A stretch of 5,908 nt of DNA from Deltaproteobacteria bacterium (GTDB lineage Bacteria; Desulfobacterota; Desulfobacteria; Desulfobacterales; JAFDHS01), in assembly GCA_019308655.1 (NCBI GenBank), contig JAFDHS010000068.1, forward strand, positions 1 to 5,908, read 5' to 3'. The notes under the pieces were generated by a model. It ran no database searches, was not told the origin of the DNA, and was given only the letters and a program-made list of their open reading frames with translations. Both the position numbers and the translations under genes were made by a program. Of the stretch, positions 1 through 4,834 are shown piece after piece; the first letter of the stretch is position 1; each line of letters starts with the position of its first letter.

Positions 1-357
1 AAACTTTCCGTCTATCAGTAGATAATCCGGCAGGGGTTCAAGGTTTTCAACCGACATGGCCATGGAAAGAAGTGATGCCTGCAGAATATTAATTCGGTCT
101 ATCTCTATGGGGTCAACAATACCAATACCTATGGTAATGGCGTGCTTATAAATCTCTTGGTACAGATCAAGACGTCTTTTTGGGGTGAGTTTTTTTGAAT
201 CCCTGATGCCCGAAACCGGAAAAGAAGCAGGCAGGATAACAGCCGCTGAAACAACCGGGCCGGCCAGGGGACCCCGGCCGGCCTCATCGATGCCTGCAAT
301 TTTTGAAAAGCCTTTTTTTATGGCTTTTTTTTCGAATGCCCATATATCCGATGTCAT
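1..357 (-). CDS. rnhB: Ribonuclease HII, N-terminal part (runs off the left edge)
   Basis: RNase HII cuts the RNA strand of RNA/DNA hybrids and incises single ribonucleotides embedded in genomic DNA, which starts ribonucleotide excision repair in the cytoplasm. The 119 visible codons are open from the ATG at 355-357 to the window edge. They show the family landmarks in order: AGIDEAGRGPLAGPVV at residues 21-36, with the catalytic pair D24-E25; the substrate loop SGIRDSKKLTPKRR at 49-62; NILQASLLSM at 90-99; and LLIDGKF at 113-119, whose D116 is the third metal-binding acidic residue. The last acidic residue and the C-terminal half lie outside the window. The gene is last in the visible operon and follows rplS by 15 nt with only a weak ribosome binding site. 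Two A runs in the coding strand (at 313-319 and 325-332) fall in codons 9-16, but the frame stays intact through them. The family call is firm; completeness cannot be judged. Confidence 0.95.
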   Translation of the reverse strand, partial: MTSDIWAFEKKAIKKGFSKIAGIDEAGRGPLAGPVVSAAVILPASFPVSGIRDSKKLTPKRRLDLYQEIYKHAITIGIGIVDPIEIDRINILQASLLSMAMSVENLEPLPDYLLIDGKF

Positions 358-372
358 TTATTAACCGTTTGA

Positions 373-720
373 TTAATTAATCCGACGTTCTTTTATTCTT
401 GCAGCTTTTCCTCTTAGTTTACGCAAGTAATAGATCTTTGCACGTCGAACACGGCCGTAAGAAACGAGTTCAATTTTATCCAGGTTCGGTGAATGCAGCG
501 GAAAAACACGCTCAACCCCGATACCGGATGAAACCTTTCGTACGGTAAACGAAGCATTGGTCATACCATTTCGTCTCCCAATGACAACACCCTGAAAAAC
601 CTGAATTCGCTCTTTCTCCCCTTCCCTGATCTTAACATGAACCTTAACCGTATCACCTGCGGCAAAATCGGGTAAATCAAGCCGCATATTCTCTTTTTCC
701 AGTTGTCTTATTATGTTCAT
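373..720 (-). CDS. rplS: 50S ribosomal protein L19
   Basis: L19 is a structural protein of the large subunit that sits near the 30S-50S interface. The 115-residue product matches the family's usual length of about 115 and is recognisable along its whole span: MNIIRQLEKENMR at 1-13, the GDTVKVHVKI strand at 22-31, FQGVVIGRRNG at 42-52, FTVRKVSSGIGVERVFPLHS at 58-77, and the basic C-terminus RVRRAKIYYLRKLRGKAARI at 90-109. I chose the ATG at 718-720 because it aligns with the normal L19 N-terminus and has an AAGGGG site six bases upstream (727-732). The frame could extend to a GTG at 772-774, but that adds 18 residues unlike L19 and has no ribosome binding site. The gene lies 187 nt after the methyltransferase gene and 15 nt before rnhB. 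The long leader hints at its own control. Confidence 0.97.
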   Translation of the reverse strand: MNIIRQLEKENMRLDLPDFAAGDTVKVHVKIREGEKERIQVFQGVVIGRRNGMTNASFTVRKVSSGIGVERVFPLHSPNLDKIELVSYGRVRRAKIYYLRKLRGKAARIKERRIN

Positions 721-726
721 AATCCG

Positions 727-732
727 CCCCTT
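727..732 (-). promoter_or_regulatory. Ribosome binding site of rplS
   Basis: The minus strand reads AAGGGG here, six bases before the ATG at 720. It decides the L19 start in favour of the 115-residue form over the in-frame GTG at 774. A 6-bp hairpin (738-755) ends five bases upstream of it. Confidence 0.75.
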
Positions 733-737
733 AAATT

Positions 738-755
738 GTGTACACATTCGTACAC
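738..755 (-). repeat. Perfect inverted repeat (hairpin) before the rplS ribosome binding site
   Basis: On the minus strand GTGTAC, a GAATGT loop and GTACAC form a 6-bp stem with a 6-base loop. It ends five bases before the AAGGGG ribosome binding site of rplS and could limit ribosome access. There is no U-run after it, so termination is unlikely. Confidence 0.5.
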
Positions 756-907
756 GGTTTAATTCCTGTTTCACCGACGCCGACCTAACGAACCGTTTAG
801 ATTTTATGGCCTCTCCACAGGATTCACATCCCGTCGAGGTGACGGTAATGATTGTTCTTTCAATTGTCCAAGCACCTCCAACCTTACTGTAGAGATGATA
901 TCCTTTA

Positions 908-1492
908 TCAAGTTTCCCTTCCCATCAGTCTGTCCAGTATTATGGAAGCTGCGGAACGAACCGAAAGGTGGTTATAGTCTGAACTTCCCATAACCGGATC
1001 AAGAATGTAATCCGCCTCGGTCATAACCTCTTCCGAAAGCCCCCATGCCGTACCAAAAAGCAGAAGATAAGGTTGGCCTTTTTCGTTAAGCATTTCACGA
1101 AAGCAGCCATAACTTACGTTCCCGGAACTGCTTCTTCCACTGGTAACGACAGTCTTGGGCAAAGCCTGCTCCCGAACACGAATATCCTGTACAATATCCT
1201 CTAAAGAATCTTTGATTATGATAAGGTCCAGAGCGTCACGTCTTTTCGGATTATATTCAGCCCCCTTTCCCCTTACCCAGTACGACACAATCTTCTCAAC
1301 GAGCTCTTTTTGATCCGAAAGAGGCGTCGACACATAAAAAGCTTTTACTCCGTATGTTTTTGCGGCTCTTGCTATATCGTGCAAATCAAGATTGGTCACG
1401 GCAGATGCTATTTCATCACCATTCTTGTTGACCACGGGATAATGCATCAGGGCCAGATAAAGACTATGCTTGGATAATTCTTTCAAGATCAA
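908..1492 (-). CDS. COG4752-type SPOUT RNA methyltransferase, target unknown
   Basis: This is a predicted SAM-dependent RNA methyltransferase of the trefoil-knot (SPOUT) superfamily. It belongs to the small family often found beside trmD (COG4752, as I recall also Pfam Methyltrn_RNA_4; Thermotoga TM1570 is a relative with a solved structure). The 194-residue product shows LALMHYPVVNKNG at 13-25, the signature TNLDLHDIARAAKTYGV at 33-49, and RRDALDLI at 84-91. The SAM-binding knot follows, with LLLFGTAWGLSEEV at 143-156, LDPVMG at 164-169 and NHLSVRSAASIILDRL at 174-189. The start is uncertain: the frame opens with TTG at 1490-1492, a second TTG lies at 1484-1486, and neither has a convincing ribosome binding site. 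Either start overlaps the end of trmD (29 nt for the first), which suggests translational coupling. The substrate cannot be read from the sequence. Confidence 0.88.
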   Translation of the reverse strand: MILKELSKHSLYLALMHYPVVNKNGDEIASAVTNLDLHDIARAAKTYGVKAFYVSTPLSDQKELVEKIVSYWVRGKGAEYNPKRRDALDLIIIKDSLEDIVQDIRVREQALPKTVVTSGRSSSGNVSYGCFREMLNEKGQPYLLLFGTAWGLSEEVMTEADYILDPVMGSSDYNHLSVRSAASIILDRLMGRET

Positions 1493-2213
1493 GACACCAC
1501 TTTTCCAAAATTTTAATCTCTTGTTTGTTCAGGGGCCTGTTTTCAAGCAAGTCCGGCCTTTTAAGGAACGTACGCTTCAAAGACATCTCAAGCCTCCAAT
1601 TTTCAATCGCCTTGTGATTGCCCGACAGCAATACATCAGGGACCTCTTCACCTTCAAAACTTCCAGGCCTCGTATAATGAGCATATTCCAAAAGACTGCC
1701 TGAAAATGAATCCTTTTCCGCAGAGTCGACACCGCCGAGAACGCCGGGGATCAGCCGGGTCACCGCGTCGATAATAACCATGGCCGGCAGCTCCCCCCCT
1801 GTCAGAACATAATCACCTATAGAAATTTCCTCATCTATGAAATCGTTGCAAATCCGTTCATCCACCCCTTCATAACGACCGCAAACCAGTATAAGCCCCT
1901 CCTGTAATGCAAGTTCACGGGCCAGGTCCTGATCAAAAGAACGTCCCTGTGGTGTAGCCAGTATCGTTTTTGAAGAGGGGGATTTCTTTTTTGCAGCCCG
2001 AATAGCAGCGGCCAGGGGTTCAGGCTTCATAACCATACCGCACCCGCCGCCATATGGCCTGTCGTCCGTAGGGCTGTGCCTCCCTTTTGCAAAATCTCTT
2101 ATATTAATCGCAGATGCGGAAATCTTGTCCTGTTCAATCGCCCTTCTTATCATCCCATGTTCCCAAAATGGTTTGAACATCTCGGGAAAAATAGTCAATA
2201 CATCAAAATCCAT
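1464..2213 (-). CDS. trmD: tRNA (guanine(37)-N1)-methyltransferase
   Basis: TrmD transfers a methyl group from SAM to N1 of G37, next to the anticodon, in tRNAs that carry G36. This prevents +1 frameshifting and is essential in most bacteria. The 249-residue protein is full length. It begins MDFDVLTIFPEMF at 1-13 and carries DDRPYGGGCGMVMKPEP at 50-66, then LVCGRYEGVDERI at 109-121 and SIGDYVLTGGELPAM at 131-145, which form the trefoil knot that binds SAM. Next come R153 and D168 (in EKDSF), matching E. coli R154 and the catalytic D169. The C-terminal tRNA-binding part has LLSGNH at 195-200, followed by WRLEMSLKRT at 206-215. C58 stands where E. coli has proline and many relatives have alanine. 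The gene starts 19 nt after rimM without a clear Shine-Dalgarno sequence, so it probably relies on translation from upstream. Its 3' end overlaps the next methyltransferase gene by 29 nt. Confidence 0.98.
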   Translation of the reverse strand: MDFDVLTIFPEMFKPFWEHGMIRRAIEQDKISASAINIRDFAKGRHSPTDDRPYGGGCGMVMKPEPLAAAIRAAKKKSPSSKTILATPQGRSFDQDLARELALQEGLILVCGRYEGVDERICNDFIDEEISIGDYVLTGGELPAMVIIDAVTRLIPGVLGGVDSAEKDSFSGSLLEYAHYTRPGSFEGEEVPDVLLSGNHKAIENWRLEMSLKRTFLKRPDLLENRPLNKQEIKILEKWCLDLERIIQA

Positions 2214-2232
2214 CTATAAATTATCAACGGTT

Positions 2233-2772
2233 TCATAACCCTTCAGGCAAATTCACCTGCATGGTTTTTTGTTTAAGATCGATTGAAAGAACTACGGATT
2301 CCAATGCAGGAATCAGTATTTCCCTGCCTTTGTCCGGGTCTTTCACCACATAAACATCGTTACTCCCGGTAGTGATTATCGATTCAACACAACCGATATA
2401 TTCTCCATGGGCTTCAAAAACCCCAAGTCCTATGATATCGGCCCAATAATAAGAACCGTCTTCCAGTTCCGGGAGTCTGTCCTTTGCAATAAAAAGCTCG
2501 GAGCCGACAAACGATTCAGCCGCATTACAATCGTCTACGCCCTTAAGGGATAAAAGCACGACACGCTTGTATGGTCTGGCCCAATTGACCGTATGATCTT
2601 TCTCAGATCCATTGGGGAGTTTTATACGGATTTGACTTTTCCCATTGGATCCGGAATCAAAAAGCGACTCAAAATCGGACAATGATTCAAGATAGGAGTA
2701 AATCTTGAGATTACCCCGTATACCATGAAGACCCACGACCTTTCCGATTAAAAGAAACCCCTCCTTCTCCAT
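2233..2772 (-). CDS. rimM: 16S rRNA processing / 30S assembly factor RimM
   Basis: RimM helps mature the 3' domain (head) of the 30S subunit and binds S19. The 179-residue protein has the expected two domains. The N-terminal RimM beta-barrel opens with LIGKVVGLHGIRGNLKIYSY at 8-27 and contains LKGVDDCNAAESFVGSELFI at 76-95. The C-terminal PRC barrel runs from about 103 and carries DGSYYWADIIG at 105-115, with the S19-contact YYW type motif, then TTGSNDVYVV at 134-143 and EILIPALESVVLSIDL at 151-166. The gene starts 4 nt after the KH gene's stop codon. No Shine-Dalgarno sequence precedes the ATG. Instead a very purine-rich stretch (AAGGAGGGG, 2758-2766) lies just inside the coding region, in codons 3-5. 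The next gene, trmD, follows after 19 nt; a rimM-trmD pair is standard in proteobacteria. Confidence 0.97.
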   Translation of the reverse strand: MEKEGFLLIGKVVGLHGIRGNLKIYSYLESLSDFESLFDSGSNGKSQIRIKLPNGSEKDHTVNWARPYKRVVLLSLKGVDDCNAAESFVGSELFIAKDRLPELEDGSYYWADIIGLGVFEAHGEYIGCVESIITTGSNDVYVVKDPDKGREILIPALESVVLSIDLKQKTMQVNLPEGL

Positions 2773-2776
2773 GAAA

Positions 2777-3007
2777 TTATTCTATAATTTCAAGGACGGT
2801 GCGTTTTTTAACCTTGGCTGAAGCCGCACTTAATATCGTTCGCATGGCACGGGCAGTACGCCCTTGCTTGCCTATAACTTTCCCCAGATCCTCTTTGGCC
2901 ACCTTAAGTTCCAATACGGAAGTCTGATTCCCTTCCACCTCGGAAACCTCTACCTTTTCCGGATCATCAACCAATGCCTGCGCGATATACTTAATCAGCT
3001 CCTTCAT
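2777..3007 (-). CDS. khpA: KH-domain RNA-binding protein, KhpA/YlqC (UPF0109) family
   Basis: This small cytoplasmic RNA-binding protein is a single KH domain. The 76-residue product is typical for the family (about 75-80). It begins MKELIKYIAQALVDDPEKVE at 1-20, then a beta strand VLELKVAKEDLGKVIG at 31-46. The GxxG loop that grips nucleic acid is G46-KQ-G49, followed by RTARAMRTIL at 50-59 and a closing strand VLEIIE. In Firmicutes KhpA pairs with KhpB (Jag) and affects cell division and small-RNA biology; in this lineage the role is not established. The gene sits between rpsP (48 nt upstream) and rimM (4 nt downstream), an arrangement common outside the gammaproteobacteria. It has a good ribosome binding site, AAAGGAG at 3016-3022, eight bases before the ATG. 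This probably makes it the translational entry point for itself and the poorly primed rimM behind it. Confidence 0.93.
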   Translation of the reverse strand: MKELIKYIAQALVDDPEKVEVSEVEGNQTSVLELKVAKEDLGKVIGKQGRTARAMRTILSAASAKVKKRTVLEIIE

Positions 3008-3055
3008 AGCTTCATCTCCTTTGTTGGCTTTGAGAATTGTGGGGGCAAGATACGA

Positions 3056-3310
3056 TTAAGCAGGATTAGCCAAAAGACCTTCTTTTTTCAAAAGGCTCTT
3101 AACCGTAGTTGTTGGTATAGCACCCTGGCCCATCCAGTATTCGATTCTTTCCTTTTCCAAAACAACTTCAGCAGGGTCCATCAAGGGATTATACGTACCG
3201 ACTCTTTCCAGAAACCTGCCGTCCCTGCTGAATTCACAGTCAGCAACTACGATTCGATAAAAAGGTCTTTTCTTTGCACCGTGTCTGGCCAATCTGATTT
3301 TAACTGACAT
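3056..3310 (-). CDS. rpsP: 30S ribosomal protein S16
   Basis: S16 is a small 30S protein that binds 16S rRNA early and is needed for assembly of the lower body of the subunit. The 84-residue product has the usual length and the conserved blocks: MSVKIRLARHGAKKRPFYRI at 1-20 followed by VVAD, GRFLERVGTYNPL at 31-43, and the C-terminal WMGQGAIPTTTVKSLLKKEG at 59-78. The ATG at 3308-3310 is preceded by AAGGAG (3317-3322) with a six-base all-A spacer, the best ribosome binding site of the coding genes here. That site overlaps the TAA stop of ffh, so ribosomes finishing ffh end directly on the rpsP entry site. This suggests coupling of the two genes. Confidence 0.98.
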   Translation of the reverse strand: MSVKIRLARHGAKKRPFYRIVVADCEFSRDGRFLERVGTYNPLMDPAEVVLEKERIEYWMGQGAIPTTTVKSLLKKEGLLANPA

Positions 3311-3316
3311 TTTTTT

Positions 3317-3322
3317 CTCCTT
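3317..3322 (-). promoter_or_regulatory. Ribosome binding site of rpsP, overlapping the ffh stop
   Basis: The minus strand reads AAGGAG six bases before the rpsP ATG, and its first two bases belong to the ffh TAA stop codon. Termination of ffh and initiation of rpsP therefore occupy the same footprint. Confidence 0.8.
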
Positions 3323-4652
3323 AAAACGGCAGCATACCGCGGCTCATTCCGCGCATGCCGCCCTTATTCATTTTTTTGAGCATTTTCAGAACTTGGGTGT
3401 AATTCTTAAGAAGCTTGTTTACGTCCTGTACCTTGGTACCGCTTCCTTTTGCAATTCGTTTCTTCCGACTCCCATTGATCAGCCCATGCTGACGCCGCTC
3501 CCGGGGAGTCATGGAATTGATGATCGCCTCAATCCTGACGAATTCATTTTCATCAACCTCAAGGTTTTTAAACTGTTTACTCTTACCGATACCGGGTATC
3601 ATTTTAATAAGATCACTGATTGATCCCATTTTTCGTATGGAAGCCATCTGGTCGCGAAAATCTTCAAGGGTAAACTGACTCTTTCTGATCTTCTTTTCAA
3701 GATCAATGGCCTGTTTTTCATCAACCATGCTTTGCGCTTTTTCAATAAAGCTGAGCATATCCCCCATTCCCAATATTCGTGAGGACATCCTGTCCGGATG
3801 AAAAGGCTCCAAAGCACTCAATTTTTCACCGACGCCGATAAATTTTATAGGCTTACCGGTTACCGCCTTGATTGAAAGGGCTGCACCTCCACGGGCATCC
3901 CCATCCATTTTGGTAAGTACGATCCCGCCTATATCCAGAGCGCTGTCAAATGATTTTGCTATGTTTACAGCATCCTGACCTGTCATGGCATCGGCCGCAA
4001 GGAGTATATCGGAAGGCTGCAACGCATCCTTAATGCGGCAAAGCTCGTCCATCAACTCCTCATCCATATGAAGACGACCGGCCGTATCAATAAGCAGCGT
4101 ATCGCACCCTTGCTGTTGTGCTGCTATCCTTGCCTCCCGACAGATATCAACGGGGTCCATCTTGGCGTCAGAAGAAAATACGGGGGCACCAACCTGCTCC
4201 CCCAGTTTTTTCAACTGGTCAATGGCAGCAGGACGATACACATCGGCAGGGACCAAATAGGGTTTTTTCCCTTTTTTCCTTAAAAAAACGGCAAGCTTGC
4301 CCACAGTCGTCGTTTTACCGGAACCCTGAAGACCGACCAGCATCACGGATACCGGTTTCTGACCCGAAAGTCGCAGATCTTCATGGCGGGAACCCATAAG
4401 CTCCGTCAACTCATCGTTGACGATCTTGATAACCTGCTGACCGGGCGTAAGACTCGCCAGAACCTCCTGGCCCAGCGCCCTGTCCTTTATATTTGAAATA
4501 AGCTTTTTGACAACCTTGTAGTTGACGTCCGCCTCAAGAAGAGCCATTCGGACTTCCTTTAAGCCGTCCTCAATGTTTTGCTCCGTCAGCTTACCGCGCC
4601 CTTTAAGCTTTTTAAATACCGTATTGAGTCTTTCACTTAAATTTTCAAGCAT
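3321..4652 (-). CDS. ffh: Signal recognition particle protein Ffh (SRP54), GTPase
   Basis: Ffh pairs with 4.5S/6S RNA to form the SRP. It binds hydrophobic signal sequences as they leave the ribosome and delivers them to FtsY at the membrane using paired GTPases. The 443-residue protein is complete. The N domain (about 1-90) includes EVRMALLEADVNYKVV at 33-48 and SLTPGQQVIKIV at 67-78. The G domain (about 95-295) has the P-loop GLQGSGKTT at 107-115, DVYRPAAIDQL at 137-147, DTAGR at 189-193, TKMDGDARGGAALS at 247-260 and FIGVGEK at 271-277. The methionine-rich M domain carries the RNA-binding stretch SRKKRIAKGSGT at 395-406 and ends MNKGGMRGMSRGMLPF. I chose the ATG at 4650-4652 because MLENLSERL matches the family start. 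The frame could open seven codons earlier at a GTG (4671-4673), but that adds residues not seen in Ffh. Neither start has a strong Shine-Dalgarno sequence. It is the first gene of the operon. Confidence 0.98.
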   Translation of the reverse strand: MLENLSERLNTVFKKLKGRGKLTEQNIEDGLKEVRMALLEADVNYKVVKKLISNIKDRALGQEVLASLTPGQQVIKIVNDELTELMGSRHEDLRLSGQKPVSVMLVGLQGSGKTTTVGKLAVFLRKKGKKPYLVPADVYRPAAIDQLKKLGEQVGAPVFSSDAKMDPVDICREARIAAQQQGCDTLLIDTAGRLHMDEELMDELCRIKDALQPSDILLAADAMTGQDAVNIAKSFDSALDIGGIVLTKMDGDARGGAALSIKAVTGKPIKFIGVGEKLSALEPFHPDRMSSRILGMGDMLSFIEKAQSMVDEKQAIDLEKKIRKSQFTLEDFRDQMASIRKMGSISDLIKMIPGIGKSKQFKNLEVDENEFVRIEAIINSMTPRERRQHGLINGSRKKRIAKGSGTKVQDVNKLLKNYTQVLKMLKKMNKGGMRGMSRGMLPF

Positions 4653-4691
4653 AAAAATACCGCAACTCTTCACCTAAAAATTAAAAGATTA

Positions 4692-4720
4692 AAAATAATA
4701 TTTAACCAATAGTATGTCAA
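4692..4720 (-). promoter_or_regulatory. Sigma-70 type promoter for the ffh-rpsP-...-rnhB operon
   Basis: On the minus strand a perfect -35 TTGACA (4715-4720) is followed by a 17-base spacer and a -10 TATTTT (4692-4697; four of six consensus bases). Transcription would start near 4685, leaving a leader of roughly 33 nt before the ffh ATG. The exact -35 and the optimal spacing make this the most likely main promoter of the operon. Confidence 0.65.
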
Positions 4721-4755
4721 GAAAAATAACATTGATAAATCAGCTTAATTGGTTA
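4703..4755. repeat. 8-bp inverted repeat spanning the two divergent promoters
   Basis: TAACCAAT at 4703-4710 and ATTGGTTA at 4748-4755 are perfect reverse complements, 37 bp apart. The left arm lies inside the spacer of the ffh promoter; the right arm lies in the spacer of the rlmN promoter and enters its -10. The arms sit symmetrically about the back-to-back -35 boxes. It could be a paired binding site for a regulator of both promoters, or a chance repeat in AT-rich DNA. Confidence 0.4.
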
Positions 4756-4759
4756 TATT
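4732..4759 (+). promoter_or_regulatory. Sigma-70 type promoter for rlmN
   Basis: The plus strand has a -35 TTGATA (4732-4737; five of six), a 16-base spacer and a -10 TATATT (4754-4759; five of six). Transcription would start near 4766, giving a leader of about 70 nt before the rlmN ATG. Its -35 lies only 11 bp from the -35 of the opposing ffh promoter, so the two polymerases would bind back to back. Confidence 0.6.
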
Positions 4760-4834
4760 ACCTGCACAGGTTTTATTTGTTCCTTTTTAAACAAAACTAA
4801 ACATAACAAATCAGGCAGCAAAAAATCAAAGCCA

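Larger units (their letters stand above)
721..907 (-). promoter_or_regulatory. Long structured intercistronic leader of rplS
   Basis: This 187-nt gap is by far the longest inside an otherwise tightly packed operon. On the transcribed (minus) strand it contains these inverted repeats. GAGGTG (873-878) can pair with CACCTC (836-841). CCGTC (841-845) can pair with GACGG (831-835) around a 5-base loop that is itself part of the CACCTC arm, so the two pairings form either alternatives or a pseudoknot. ACGGTT (791-796) can pair with AACCGT (754-759). GTGTAC (750-755) pairs with GTACAC (738-743) around a 6-base loop just before the rplS ribosome binding site. No oligo-U tract follows these stems, so they do not look like a simple intrinsic terminator. 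L19 leader RNAs are known in Firmicutes and Flavobacteria; I do not recognise this one as a member. A regulatory role is inferred from the length and the pairing only. Confidence 0.45.
4653..4834. promoter_or_regulatory. AT-rich divergent promoter region between ffh and rlmN
   Basis: This 182-bp gap separates the two divergent genes. It holds the two promoter candidates listed separately, an 8-bp inverted repeat shared between them, and a short palindrome ACCTG-CA-CAGGT (4760-4771) over the likely rlmN transcription start. A weak TTTGTT/AACAAA inverted repeat (4776-4781 and 4790-4795) lies in the rlmN leader. No RNA gene or open reading frame of note is visible. The base composition is clearly more AT-rich than the genes on either side. 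Confidence 0.8.

Noticed and set aside
55..63. Possible CRISPR, insertion sequence ends or tRNA genes anywhere in the window (none near this or any other point).
   Set aside because: No regularly spaced repeats, transposase motifs, target duplications or cloverleaf-like sequences were seen on either strand.
313..332. Two T runs (plus strand) early in rnhB as a programmed frameshift site.
   Set aside because: The annotated frame reads directly into all RNase HII motifs with no shift needed, so the runs are simply lysine codons.
721..774. N-terminal extension of L19 to a GTG at 774 (18 extra residues).
   Set aside because: The extra residues do not resemble L19, there is no ribosome binding site before the GTG, and a clear AAGGGG site serves the ATG at 720.
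363..798. The 8-mer AACCGTTT occurs at 363-370 and 791-798, with near copies at 754-760 and 2225-2233.
   Set aside because: The copies have no regular spacing or shared position relative to genes, and one of them is better explained as an arm of the leader stem. Probably chance.
4653..4673. Ffh starting seven codons earlier at the GTG at 4671-4673.
   Set aside because: MLENLSERL matches the normal Ffh N-terminus; the added residues are not family-like and no Shine-Dalgarno sequence supports the GTG.
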